This document shows, in pieces, positions 1 to 7,887 of a stretch of 51,619 nucleotides of DNA. Within the stretch, counting starts at the first letter, position 1. Every line of letters starts with the position of its first letter. The stretch spans positions 1 through 51,619 of the forward strand of contig CALVEG010000013.1 in the NCBI GenBank assembly GCA_944326525.1, given 5' to 3'. The notes beneath the pieces are model-generated. The model searched no databases, had not been told where the DNA came from, and saw nothing but the letters and a program-made list of their open reading frames with translations. The stretch is from Candidatus Gastranaerophilales bacterium (GTDB taxonomy: Bacteria; Cyanobacteriota; Vampirovibrionia; Gastranaerophilales; Gastranaerophilaceae). The position numbers and the translations under genes were made by a program.

Positions 1-176
1 TGTACGGATAGATTGATATTTTTGGAAAGCCCGCTTTGTGTGGGCTTTTTTAGGTCGGAATTTTAAGTATTCCAAAAAAATCAAACTGCCGAACTGGACT
101 TTTTTCGGACTGTACGGATAGATTGAGATTTTCTTAATATAGCTGAATTACGCACCAATTTTGAAGTGTACGGATA
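1..176 (+). repeat. Three direct copies of TGTACGGATA, probable transposable-phage end
   Basis: TGTACGGATA starts at 1, 111 and 167; the first two copies extend to TGTACGGATAGATTGA. The repeats start with TG, lie upstream of and in the same direction as a MuA-like transposase relic at 593, and are unevenly spaced. That arrangement matches the multiple transposase-binding sites found at the left end of Mu-like phages. That they are binding sites is inference. The window may begin at or very near the element terminus. Confidence 0.5.
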
Positions 177-463
177 AAATGATTATTTTGGTAAAGTCCA
201 GTTCCGCAAATAATTAAAATTTTGGTTCCTCCTTTTTAAGGAATTTATATTTTTCCGTCCGGTTTGAGAAAAACAGCCAGTTTGAGATTTTTCACCGAAA
301 GGCTTGATTTTATTGAATTTTAAAGTCGGAAAAATCGTGAATAAAAAATTCTCAAACTGCTCACACTCGGACTTTATCTTCCTATTATTCTCCACACTTT
401 AAATCGTTGTTGTATAAGGAATTACACCCAGTGTGAGAAATAACAGCTAGTTTGAGATTTTTG
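61..463. repeat. Cluster of paired CAGTTTGAGA-type half-site repeats
   Basis: Related 30-40 bp units occur here in both orientations: around 81-110 (minus), 261-292 (plus), 343-372 (minus) and 431-463 (plus). The plus-strand units read as a GTTTGAGA half-site, a short spacer containing ACAGC, then AGTTTGAGATTTTT. Further copies lie at 1990-2032 and 5886-5936. The alternating orientation and dispersed placement suggest protein-binding sites or small non-autonomous repeats linked to the Mu-like relic. No credible gene is seen in 1-592. Confidence 0.5.
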
Positions 464-592
464 GAATTTTTCTCGAAGTCGGAAATTTAATTTTTTTAAG
501 TTGGTAGTGAAAATTTTTTTGATAATAATTTCCTGTTAGCATAAATTAGCAAAAGGCTTAAATCTTTCTGCATATGCGCCATAATAACAATA

Positions 593-1201
593 ATGGAACT
601 GAATAAGAGGTCAAAAATGGCGGCAGAAAAGAATTTAAGTCTTAATAAATATATTAGTATAGATAAAATTGCAGAATTAAAAGGTCTAAAAAGCAACCGT
701 TCAATAAGAATAGAAATAAACAAACCCGACAGCAAATATGTTTCAAGAAAAATTAAGGTCAAAGGCGGTTTTACTTATGAAGTCCTTGTTTCAAGTCTAG
801 AACCGGATCTCCAATCAAAATTGCTTGATGAAAGTATAAAATCAACGCAGCTTATTCCTTTAAATACAGGTGCCACCACTTTTGCCTCAGAAAAATCAAA
901 ACTTGAGGCTCTTGCAAAGATTGATTTAATACATGCATTGTATAAATTCAGAGAAAAATTTAAAACAAAACAAGAAGCAGACAAACAATTTTTAGAATTG
1001 TATAACTCGGGAGAATATTTAAAAAAGATTTTTCAGACTCTCGGCAGTATTTCAAAATCAACACTATATAGATATATAGGCTTTTACATCTTTTTCTTTA
1101 TCCAAGACCTGTTCGCCCAAGTCTTTTGCGGCAACATTAAACAAGTTCGCCCATATTTTACAATAGTCAATGTACTCACGAGCGGCGGATTCATCGGCTG
1201 A
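593..1201 (+). pseudogene. Truncated MuA-like transposase (N-terminal DNA-binding part)
   Basis: Residues about 18-80 look like the winged-helix Mu transposase DNA-binding domain: a short helix-turn-helix start (SIDKIAELKGLKSNRSIRIE), then KYVSRKIKVKGGFTYEVLVS and SSLEPDLQSKL, which parallel the Y-I-T-R / GGK-YEI / SSLPEEIQ pattern of Mu-like transposases. Residues to about 162 (KSTLYRYIG) still look like transposase linker. From about 1080 the frame runs antisense through a terminase gene, giving a nonsense tail (FYIFFFIQDLF onward). The DDE catalytic domain is absent, so the product cannot transpose. It is the first gene after the end-like repeats, as expected for a Mu-type layout. Confidence 0.7.
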
Positions 1202-1375
1202 TGAAAACCATACAGCAGGAACTGTTTTTTTGACGCAATCCCGTACATCTTCATAGCTTTGAACGTAGGTTGCACCAATTCTTCGGGTTTTCTCCCATAT
1301 TTTTACTTTTGAATTGTCGTTCAGCCATCTTAATTGATATGGCAGAAAAAACGGGGTTTTATTCTTGTTCGGCAT
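1064..1375 (-). pseudogene. Mu-like phage large terminase (gp28-type), N-terminal fragment
   Basis: The protein starts with FFLPYQLRWLNDNSKVKIWE, followed by KTRRIGATYVQSYEDV. This is the characteristic start of Mu-type large terminases and includes the ATPase-site-like R-R-I-G-A-T segment. Homology stops near DKEKDVKAY at about 1081, where the sequence joins the transposase relic, so most of the ATPase and all of the nuclease domain are missing. The start overlaps the end of the preceding gp27-like gene by 17 bp, the gene order of Mu-like packaging operons. It cannot encode a working packaging motor. Confidence 0.75.
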
Positions 1376-1691
1376 TTGAATGTTTTATTCCGAGTATTTC
1401 TTCTTCAATTTGAGAAATAAGTTCAGGAGTCAAGCCTTTTGGCTTGTTAGGTTCATCTTTTTTTGCAACAACATCTTCATAGTCTTTGACTTTGGTAAAC
1501 ATTGGAATAATTCTGCAAAACGCATACATTCTGCCTGGATCTATTTTTTCTCCGTTATCCATATCACAGGAGATATCTTTCATTAGCTTGCGTGCAAACT
1601 CGTAGAGTTCTTCGTGGAAAGATTGTTTTGATTTTAAGAAATCTTTGCGTTTTTTATCCCAATCACCTTGCTCTTTCCAAAGCCAAGCATT
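1359..1691 (-). pseudogene. Mu gp27-like (DUF3486 family) protein, C-terminal fragment
   Basis: Reading in from 1691 without a start codon, the frame begins NAWLWKEQGDWDKKRKDF and continues to a C-terminus containing KGLTPELISQIEEEILGI. The end resembles DUF3486 proteins (Mu gp27), the gene directly upstream of the large terminase in Mu-like phages. An in-frame ATG exists at 1583 but the homologous-looking sequence extends further upstream, so this is the tail of a longer gene cut near 1690. The 17-bp overlap with the terminase fragment is preserved. Family assignment rests on the short C-terminal motif and on synteny. Confidence 0.55.
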
Positions 1692-1852
1692 TCAGTTGCA
1701 AAACTAATGGCTTCATTTAAATCTGTAATTACAGAGGTTTCATTTGAATCATTTTGCTGAATTTCTGTATTTACCCACTTTATAAGACCTTTTTCTGTAA
1801 AAAGTCTATATTCGTAAATACCGTCAATATCCGTTTTTAAATAACATTTCAT
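1634..1852 (-). CDS. Small hypothetical protein, probable phage relic gene
   Basis: This 72-residue protein (start MKCYLKTDIDGIYEYRLFTE) has a strong ribosome site, AAAGGAG, about 9 nt before ATG, so it was probably a translated gene. It has no signal peptide or membrane segment. I do not recognise the family. Its last 19 or so codons overlap the gp27-like fragment in another frame, which suggests that its 3' end was created by the same deletion that removed the start of the gp27 gene. Confidence 0.45.
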   Translation of the reverse strand: MKCYLKTDIDGIYEYRLFTEKGLIKWVNTEIQQNDSNETSVITDLNEAISFATEMLGFGKSKVIGIKNAKIS

Positions 1853-1989
1853 ATATTTTTTACTCCTTTAAAAAGTTTCCTTTAATATTATGAAATGTCG
1901 AATATAAAAAATAAGCCGTTTGCTAACTTTCGCAAACGTAAATTTTATAAAATTATTCAGAAAATTTTTAAATTTTTCAGTGAAAGCGT

Positions 1990-2032
1990 ACCAAAATTCT
2001 CAAACCGGCTGTGATAATTTCTCAAACTAGGT
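1990..2032 (-). repeat. Paired half-site repeat, inverted copy
   Basis: On the minus strand this reads CCTAGTTTGAGAAATTATCA followed by CAGCCGGTTTGAGAATTTTGG. It matches the units at 261-292 and 431-463 in reverse orientation, so the Mu-like relic is bracketed by inverted members of the family. The rest of 1853-2346 has no gene that I can support. Confidence 0.5.
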
Positions 2033-2132
2033 GTTATTTTACACTAAATTCAGGACATTTATGCTTTGACAGACATTGCAGGAATTTGATTTTTTTGAAC
2101 TAATAGGGGTGTGGTTCTCAAAATTTCCGTTA

Positions 2133-2200
2133 TGCAGGATTTATTTCAGCATCTAATAAGATAAAAAGATTCTGAAACAAGTTCAGAATGACGGTGGAGA
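2133..2200. repeat. Palindromic intergenic repeat
   Basis: ATTCTGAA (2169-2176) and TTCAGAAT (2182-2189) form an 8-bp hairpin with a 5-nt loop, followed by GACGG. A related half, TTATTTCAGCATCT, lies upstream at about 2139-2152. The form resembles the CTGAA...TTCAG palindromic repeats scattered between genes in several host-associated bacteria (recalled, not searched). It may act in RNA processing or termination. Confidence 0.45.
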
Positions 2201-2346
2201 GTTTTTCAAAAATACTGTCGTGCTGAATTTACAATTTCTTTTAATTTATTGCTTAGTGTTTTATGAGAAATTATTTTTAAATATTTTTTTACTAGCAAAA
2301 AAATATTTTCAGGGTTTAGTAAGTTTGAAAGGAGAATTAATTTCAT

Positions 2347-2739
2347 ATGGATATACAAAATCGTTCTTCTATTAATTTTAAGGCCAATGTTTCGCAATCA
2401 GTGATGTATCAACTACAGAAACAAGTTAAAAATTGTCATAGTAGGAAAAAATGTTCTGCACTAGTCAAACAAAAGGTAGAAAATCTAAAGAGTTGGGGTA
2501 GTCCGGATTCTAATATAGTTATTGCAAAAGATCATAATGGTAAATATCTTTTAGGGGTCGAATGTACTGTAGATAAAGGCTTGAGATTACCTTGGGCTAT
2601 AAGAAATCTTGTAGCTAAAACTGAATTGTCTCAGTTTCTATCATTGAAGAAATCTAATATTGAGGAAACGGAAGACTCTATTAAATTTATGTATAAAAAA
2701 TATGGGCTCAAATTTTTTAAAAAGCATCAAGATTTATGA
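2347..2739 (+). CDS. Hypothetical protein with N-terminal INFKA motif
   Basis: This 130-residue, Lys-rich soluble protein has AAAGGAG about 12 nt before ATG. The N-terminus MDIQNRSSINFKANVSQ carries a short (I/V)xFK/FG motif shared with other unrelated proteins in the window (4206, 18278, 38582). There is no signal peptide or membrane helix. I do not recognise the family. The middle part, NIVIAKDHNGKYLLGVE, looks like beta strands. A strong bidirectional terminator lies downstream at 2811-2846. Confidence 0.6.
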   Translation: MDIQNRSSINFKANVSQSVMYQLQKQVKNCHSRKKCSALVKQKVENLKSWGSPDSNIVIAKDHNGKYLLGVECTVDKGLRLPWAIRNLVAKTELSQFLSLKKSNIEETEDSIKFMYKKYGLKFFKKHQDL

Positions 2740-2810
2740 TAATTTGTGTTTAATTTATTGAATTTTTACTATTATTTAAACATAATAATCTGATATACAT
2801 ATTGAAATAG

Positions 2811-2846
2811 AATGCTGTATTATTACAAAATAATACAGCATTTTAG
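2811..2846. terminator. Bidirectional Rho-independent terminator
   Basis: AATGCTGTATTATT (2811-2824), loop ACAA, AATAATACAGCATT (2829-2842) form a perfect 14-bp stem followed by TTAG on the plus strand. It sits between the convergent genes ending at 2739 and 2870 and can serve both. Confidence 0.8.
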
Positions 2847-2869
2847 TTCTTGAATGTTTTTATGTAAAT

Positions 2870-3610
2870 TTATGCATTTGTATCTAATCCATAGTTCAAA
2901 CAATGTTGAATATTTTCTTTAGGTAAATACATTGTTGCGGAATTTGTAGGGGCGTTATATCTTTTACCTCCTTCTGCCAGCCATTTTGCACAACGGTTAT
3001 TTGTCTCTGGGTCTGTTGCTCTAAAACCTAATTTATAATAAAATCCAACAGGTGATGTTCTTCCGTCTATGCTGCAAGCCTCAAGCATTACTCTGCCTTG
3101 TGTGTCTATATCATTTACACTATGCAATACTACATCTTTAATTGCATTAGTTCCGGTATTTTTTCCTGTTGACCATAATTCATCAATATAATAGTGAGGT
3201 CTTAATTGTGGACCTTTTAAATACAAGTGCGGTGGCGTTATCAGTTCTCCGATTTTAACTTTTAAATCTCTAAAACGATTCCCAAATTCAGGTTTTATAG
3301 CATTTTTTGCAATTGTTAATATAAGATCTTTTTTTGTTTCCCTATTACAAAATCCCAGTCCCATATCTTTTGTATAGCCGTCAGGTATAGGATGAAGAAG
3401 GGTATCACAGTCGATTTCTTTATGATATTGTATGCGTGCTTGATTGTATGAATTCAAGAACGGATTTTGGGGAATTTTTATATTCATTCCTGAAGGTGTG
3501 GGATAAATTGCTTTTCCTTTTGTGACAGTAGTTTTCCCCAGTTGCAAACCATTTAATATAATTTCTTGCATTGCCTGTTTTAAATATGGTTGATTTATTC
3601 TAATTATCAT
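2870..3610 (-). CDS. GNAT-fold-like protein of unknown substrate
   Basis: This 246-residue protein has no signal peptide. Near the C-terminus, GRVMLEACSIDGRTSPVGFY followed by YKLGFRA resembles the last strand and helix of GCN5-type acetyltransferases, whose motif B commonly reads F-Y-x-K-L-G-F. The upstream segment GTNAIKDVVLHSVNDIDTQG would correspond to the acetyl-CoA-binding helix region, although the usual Q/RxxGxG/A loop is not clear. It could be an acetyltransferase acting on host or bacterial protein, or a degenerate relative. It is convergent with the INFKA gene and shares its terminator. Confidence 0.5.
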   Translation of the reverse strand: MIIRINQPYLKQAMQEIILNGLQLGKTTVTKGKAIYPTPSGMNIKIPQNPFLNSYNQARIQYHKEIDCDTLLHPIPDGYTKDMGLGFCNRETKKDLILTIAKNAIKPEFGNRFRDLKVKIGELITPPHLYLKGPQLRPHYYIDELWSTGKNTGTNAIKDVVLHSVNDIDTQGRVMLEACSIDGRTSPVGFYYKLGFRATDPETNNRCAKWLAEGGKRYNAPTNSATMYLPKENIQHCLNYGLDTNA

Positions 3611-3833
3611 AGATATAATCCTTCTTACACATTTTGAGGTAAATTATTTCAGGTAATTTGTATTTTTATCTTCCCCTATATTAATATAAAGTATTTACTT
3701 TTGAAAAAATTGTCTGTGTTATAAGTTTTATTAAATATATAAAAACTGTGTTTTTATTCATAATATAAATATAGTTTAGCACTAAAATTCTGTGGTAATC
3801 TTTAGTGGTATATAGGGGAAAATGTTTTTAAGG

Positions 3834-3839
3834 TATAAT
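3834..3839 (+). promoter_or_regulatory. -10 box TATAAT placed 6 nt before ATG 3846
   Basis: TATAAT at 3834-3839 is followed by TTTTAT and then ATG. No Shine-Dalgarno sequence is present. A transcript starting 6-7 nt after the box would begin at the start codon, giving a leaderless mRNA. Confidence 0.5.
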
Positions 3840-3845
3840 TTTTAT

Positions 3846-4076
3846 ATGAGAAGATATTTTTTGAAAGAAAACCTTAAGTATTATAATTCTCCGAATATAT
3901 CTATAGTAGATGATACTTTGGAATTTATAACCAAACCAAATACTGATTTATGGCAAAATACTTATTATAATTTTAAGCATGACAATGCGCCTTTTGTTCA
4001 AATGAATATTTGTGAAAAATATTTTTCTTTTACTGTGAAAGTTAAGCAGGTATGCCCAACCTACAGACTGTGTTGA
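3846..4076 (+). pseudogene. DUF1349-like protein, truncated N-terminal part
   Basis: The 76-residue product contains SIVDDTLEFITKPNTDLWQN, then TYYNFKHDNAPF and a K-Y-F-S-F-T-V-K-V strand. This matches the start of DUF1349 proteins (concanavalin-like beta-sandwich, about 190-200 residues), where a T-D-F/L-W-Q-x-T motif is followed by F-T-x-x-V-K-V. After KVKQ the sequence diverges into VCPTYRLC and stops, so about 60 percent of the domain is lost. I chose ATG 3846 because the -10 box overlaps the alternative upstream start. The gene is probably a remnant. Confidence 0.6.
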
Positions 4077-4205
4077 AAAATTTTTCAAAATTTTAAATTT
4101 ATGTGGAAATTTATTTCAATTTACTCTAAAATATAAAAATATTGTGTAAATATGAGCAAATTTTATTTTTAGGTGTGTTAAATATTACATAGGGAGTATT
4201 TTATA

Positions 4206-5858
4206 ATGCGCATACAATATAATATTAATAATAATTATAATCAAAATGTTCAAGTTAGGCAGAGAAATTTGAATAATTCTAATCTAGAATCTAAAAAGTT
4301 AGAAAATAGAACTCAAAAATATTCAACAAATGAAAATATATCGTTTGGAATGGGAACAATTAACCCCCAAAAAGGCAATAATGTACTTGCTAAGATTATA
4401 AGTCGTATAGTTAAGATTGGACAACAAGAAGCAAATGCGAATAGTATAGAGAAAACTGATAATATTGTTAATGAAGTCGTAAAAAAAGTTACTGATAATA
4501 GTTCAAACTTCAAGAATGAAATAAAAAAAGTAGATTCTGTCATAGAAAATCAGAATTTAAAAGTGAGCTCAGATAATAACTCTCCAATTGCAAATATAAT
4601 AAAAAATAATACCGAAGTTAATGAGATTATCATGCCTAATTATTCTGAGGAATATAATTTTTTCAAAAATCTTGCAGATAAAGCTCCATACAAAGGCGAT
4701 TGGTATGCAGAAAATGGTATGATTGAAGCATACTACCATGACTCAGGTGCTCTTATGCAGGTATCAGAGCGTGATTCTAAAAACACAAAATGGCTTAACT
4801 TGGCTTTTTTTGATAAAAATGGTAAGTTAGAGTCTGGTGAAAGGACGTATCCTGAAATTATAAAAAGATATTCTTTTTATGGAAATGGTAGATTAAAGCA
4901 AGCTGGCGAGTATAATCCCACAACCAATAAATGTGTTCAATTCCATTCTTTTTATGAAGATGGAACACTAAAATCAATTATAAATTTTGATCCAATAACA
5001 AAGAAAAAACTTAAACAAACATGTTATCTCCCAGATGGTAAGGGTATAGGGTGTATCGTAGAATATGATCCTATAACTGAAAATGAACTAAAAGAAATAG
5101 TTTATCATTCAGATGGGAAGAATATAAAAAAAATTACTAATTATGATCCGAAAAAATTTGGTTGTATTAAAAATGAAAAATATTATCAAGCAGACGGAAT
5201 AACTTTGGAAAGAATTATTGATTATAATACATCGGAAGAATTAGTTATTGGTAAAGTTGAAAAAATGGAAGATTTTTCAAGAGTTTTGAAAGACACGTAT
5301 TATCATGCTGATGGCAAAAATATAAAAAGAGTTATATTTTATCCAAATCGCTACAATAGCGAGTTTGATAAAATACAAACAGATTATCAAATAATCAATG
5401 GTACAAATCGTAAAATTAAAGAAACATTTTTTTGTGATGAAGCTCTGGAGCAGACCATCGAATATGATCCAACTACAGGACATGTAGTTAAAGATATTGA
5501 ATATTATGACGAAGAAATAGAAAGCATTTCTGAATACTGGCCAGCAACAGGAAATAAACTAAAAGACACAGTTTATCCTCGTGGCGGTAAAGCCTATTCT
5601 TTTATAATTGATTATGATTCAAATGGAAATATGTTAAAAGAAACATATTATCACGCAGATGGTCAAACAATAAAAACTATTGCCACACCTGATTATGATC
5701 AAAATGGCAACAAAATAATAAAAGAAATTGAGTATTGCAAAGATGGTAAGACTATAAAATGGATTTTAGAGAAAGAGCCTGAAACAGAAAAAGTATTAAA
5801 ACAAACAAATTATGAGTCGGATGGTAAAACTATAAAAGAGGTTATTGAGTATAGTTAG
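4206..5858 (+). CDS. MORN/YwqK-like repeat protein
   Basis: This 550-residue protein has no signal peptide. The first 130 residues are Asn-rich and low-complexity and contain NISFGMG, the FG-type N-terminal motif seen elsewhere in the window. From about residue 150 to the end it is a run of units of roughly 22-33 residues with the pattern Y-Y-x-x-D-G-K-x-I-K-x-x-x-x-Y-D-P-x-T-x-x-x-L-K-E. Such repeats are found in YwqK-family proteins annotated as toxin-antitoxin antitoxins and in MORN-like beta-hairpin proteins. A scaffold, adhesive or effector role is possible; no catalytic domain is visible. Upstream GGGAG is a plausible ribosome site. Confidence 0.65.
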   Translation: MRIQYNINNNYNQNVQVRQRNLNNSNLESKKLENRTQKYSTNENISFGMGTINPQKGNNVLAKIISRIVKIGQQEANANSIEKTDNIVNEVVKKVTDNSSNFKNEIKKVDSVIENQNLKVSSDNNSPIANIIKNNTEVNEIIMPNYSEEYNFFKNLADKAPYKGDWYAENGMIEAYYHDSGALMQVSERDSKNTKWLNLAFFDKNGKLESGERTYPEIIKRYSFYGNGRLKQAGEYNPTTNKCVQFHSFYEDGTLKSIINFDPITKKKLKQTCYLPDGKGIGCIVEYDPITENELKEIVYHSDGKNIKKITNYDPKKFGCIKNEKYYQADGITLERIIDYNTSEELVIGKVEKMEDFSRVLKDTYYHADGKNIKRVIFYPNRYNSEFDKIQTDYQIINGTNRKIKETFFCDEALEQTIEYDPTTGHVVKDIEYYDEEIESISEYWPATGNKLKDTVYPRGGKAYSFIIDYDSNGNMLKETYYHADGQTIKTIATPDYDQNGNKIIKEIEYCKDGKTIKWILEKEPETEKVLKQTNYESDGKTIKEVIEYS

Positions 5859-5885
5859 TAGAATTAATTTAAATTTCTAAAATTA

Positions 5886-5936
5886 TCTGTCCCAAAATTC
5901 CCGAACTGGCTGTCAAATATTCCTGAACTGGTTGTT
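5886..5936 (-). repeat. Paired half-site repeat, distal copy
   Basis: On the minus strand the unit reads CCAGTTCAGGAATATTTGAC then AGCCAGTTCGGGAATTTTGG. It keeps the spacing and ACAGCC core of the units around the Mu-like relic, with GTTCxGGA in place of GTTTGAGA. It abuts the open end of a gene fragment (5927-6208), which suggests that insertion or recombination at the repeat cut that gene. Confidence 0.5.
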
Positions 5937-6208
5937 CTTTTACAACTGTGTTGGGAAATTTTGATAGTGAGAATGGTAAGCCTTTATTTTTATTATATTG
6001 TGCTGAATTTATTCAGGCTATCAAGCCTTTAACCAAATTAGATTATATTTTATGTGGTAGTAGTAATGGCTCAACTGATTTTACTTGGTTTACTTCTGTT
6101 TCCCATATTGATAATTATATAGCAAAACAATTTAGCAAAAGTGATACTAAAATCGCAAATTTAACTCCTCATACTATGATGAGTTTTGTTCAAATTCCAA
6201 AAGAGTAA
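5927..6208 (+). pseudogene. C-terminal fragment of an unidentified protein
   Basis: The frame is open from the edge of the repeat at 5927 and ends at TAA 6206-6208. The only start is GTG 5948, without a ribosome site. The 86 residues from GTG include LLYCAEFIQAIKPLTKLDYI and FTWFTSVSHIDNYIAKQF. I do not recognise a family. The absence of translation signals and the contact with a repeat argue for a truncated gene. Confidence 0.4.
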
Positions 6209-6262
6209 ACTACAAATCTATTGTACAATTAAGAGTTTAAATATAAAACTCAATCTTTTAAA

Positions 6263-7372
6263 TTAAGTGCCAAATATTCTGTATTTGTCTTGTTTCGTAA
6301 CCGATTGATTTACGATATTGTTTAACAAATTTACACACTTGTCATTAACTTCTGGCAATAAATGGGTGTATAAATCCATTGTCATAGTAATTGAAGCGTG
6401 TCCCAGCTGGGTTTGTACATATTTCATCGGGGCGCCGTTAGCTAACAGTAAACTGGCATAAGTATGCCTTAAATCATGAAATCTGATTAAATCAATACCT
6501 GCACGATTTAATGAAGGTATAAATCTTCTTTTTATCATATTATCTGCACTTTGGTATTTACCCTCACTATTAGGAAATACAAGATTTAATTCGCTATGAG
6601 GGCAAGCAAGACGCCATTCTTTTAATACTCTTGCAAGCTCATCACTCATATCAACATATCTTGTTTTACTTGACTTCGGTGTCCCTAATCTACCGTTGAC
6701 ATAGTTTTTATCGACTGTGATTTTACCTCTAACCCAGTTTATAGAATCCCAAGTAAGAGCTATTAACTCTCCACGCCTCATACCTGTAAACAAAGCTGTA
6801 AATAATAATGGGTAGAAATCTGGATAAACTACCTTTGTTTTAGTTAATAAAGCCTGTACTTCTTCTGTAGATAAAGCTCTAATCTTATCATTTTTTATTT
6901 CTTTTAATGGTTTGATCCTTGCTATAGGATTTCTAGTTATAGCATCGTTGTCAATCATAAAGTTGTAGATTGCACTCAAAAATTTCACATATTTGTTTAT
7001 CGTTGAATTTTGGCGTCCTTTGTCTTGCATTTGTTTTATGAATTCTTTTACAAGTATAGGACTAATTTCATTGATATTAAGCTCGCCAAAGAATGGAACT
7101 AAAAGATTTTCCAAGTATCCACAATAAGTTTTGTAAGTAGAAGGTTTACAATTTGAACTTGCATGAAGTCTTAGATATAACTCGCCAGCTTCTTTTAATG
7201 TGATTTTTGCATTAACTGGATTTAAACCTTTGTTCAAATCTTCAACCATTTTATTATAGGCTTTTTCTGCTTCTGCTTTGGTTTTAAAACCTTTCTTTAT
7301 TCGCCGTTTACCTCTAAGGTCTTTATAATCAAATTCCCAGTTATTTGTTTTCTTATTTTTTCTTATTGACAT
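6263..7372 (-). CDS. Tyrosine recombinase (phage/ICE-type integrase)
   Basis: This 369-residue integrase should catalyse site-specific insertion and excision of the surrounding element. Three parts are visible: an N-terminal arm-binding domain of the AP2-like type (residues 1-50, WEFDYKDLRGKRRIKKGFKT), a SAM-like core-binding domain (about 60-155), and the catalytic domain. The catalytic residues are R in TGMRRGEL (about 199), H-x-x-R in HDLRHTY (about 297-300), H in LGHAS and the nucleophile Y in DLYTHLLPE (about 333). The ribosome site AGGAG precedes ATG. The excisionase-like gene lies 139 bp upstream. The tRNA-fMet fragment at 17220 is the best candidate attachment site for the element. 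Confidence 0.9.
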   Translation of the reverse strand: MSIRKNKKTNNWEFDYKDLRGKRRIKKGFKTKAEAEKAYNKMVEDLNKGLNPVNAKITLKEAGELYLRLHASSNCKPSTYKTYCGYLENLLVPFFGELNINEISPILVKEFIKQMQDKGRQNSTINKYVKFLSAIYNFMIDNDAITRNPIARIKPLKEIKNDKIRALSTEEVQALLTKTKVVYPDFYPLLFTALFTGMRRGELIALTWDSINWVRGKITVDKNYVNGRLGTPKSSKTRYVDMSDELARVLKEWRLACPHSELNLVFPNSEGKYQSADNMIKRRFIPSLNRAGIDLIRFHDLRHTYASLLLANGAPMKYVQTQLGHASITMTMDLYTHLLPEVNDKCVNLLNNIVNQSVTKQDKYRIFGT

Positions 7373-7465
7373 TTTGTATCTCCTAATTTAATTTTGGCGT
7401 ATTTTCAGATATTTGTAAGCCCTTTTGCTAAAATTTACTAACCGGAATTATTTACACTAAATTAA

Positions 7466-7499
7466 TGAGCACCGTACAATTGTGGTAGCACGGTGCTCA
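7466..7499. other. 10-bp hairpin between xis-like gene and integrase gene
   Basis: TGAGCACCGT (7466-7475) and ACGGTGCTCA (7490-7499) are perfect inverted repeats with a 14-nt loop. It lies downstream of the excisionase-like gene and upstream of the integrase gene, both on the minus strand. No T-tract follows on either strand, so it is not a normal intrinsic terminator. A leader hairpin controlling integrase expression or a protein-binding site is possible. Confidence 0.5.
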
Positions 7500-7511
7500 C
7501 AGTGCTTGAAT

Positions 7512-7691
7512 TTATTTGAAGTCAGTTCTGTTACTATTAATAAATTCCTCTATGTCGCTTTGCATAAATATTACTCTAGAACCGATTTTGATATGTTTTA
7601 TTTTCTTCTGATGTACCCAGCGATAAAGTGTACTCTTAGAAATACGTAAATATCTAGCTGTTTCTGAAATATCTAATAAAGTTCTGTGCAT
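7512..7691 (-). CDS. Excisionase-like helix-turn-helix protein
   Basis: This 59-residue protein begins MHRTLLDISETARYLRISKS and continues TLYRWVHQKKIKHIKIGSRV, then IFMQSDIEEFI. It is a MerR-like HTH_17 winged helix, the usual fold of excisionases: ISETARYLRISKSTLYRWV is the helix-turn-helix and KIKHIKIGSRVIF the wing. GAGGG lies about 8 nt before ATG. Such proteins bend DNA at the attachment site and direct the integrase toward excision; the position next to the integrase gene supports this. It could instead be only a regulator. Confidence 0.8.
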   Translation of the reverse strand: MHRTLLDISETARYLRISKSTLYRWVHQKKIKHIKIGSRVIFMQSDIEEFINSNRTDFK

Positions 7692-7702
7692 TTTTATTCC
7701 CT

Positions 7703-7875
7703 CGTAATTTTTAGTAATTGTTTACGTAATTATAAAAGTATTGTTATAACTACGTTTTAAGTATTTTTTATTTTTTATTACGAAATTACGAAAAAATTTA
7801 TTAAAATTTTGTAATATCGTAATTTCGTAGTTTTTAGTTTAAAAGTATTGTTATATATGCGTTTTGGTAATTACG
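7703..7875. repeat. Reiterated CGTAATT / AATTACG repeats plus a long direct repeat
   Basis: CGTAATT or its complement occurs at 7703-7709, 7725-7731, 7784-7790, 7818-7824 and 7869-7875, with degenerate copies between. AAAAGTATTGTTATA occurs at 7734-7748 and again at 7841-7855, and both copies continue into CGTTTT a few bases later. The block fills the gap between the stop of the primase-helicase gene and the start of the excisionase-like gene. Iteron-like repeats next to a primase gene suggest a replication origin of the excised element; binding sites for the small HTH protein are the alternative. Confidence 0.55.
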
Positions 7876-7887
7876 ATAAAATTACAC

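Noticed and set aside
183-395. Minus-strand 70-residue frame in the left repeat region
   Set aside because: It runs through the half-site repeats, has no ribosome site and encodes no recognisable sequence.
6185-6208. Left attachment copy near the integrase end (GTTCAAAT match to the tRNA T loop)
   Set aside because: Only 8 bases match, inside a coding-like frame; far too short to be the duplicate of the 45-nt scar.
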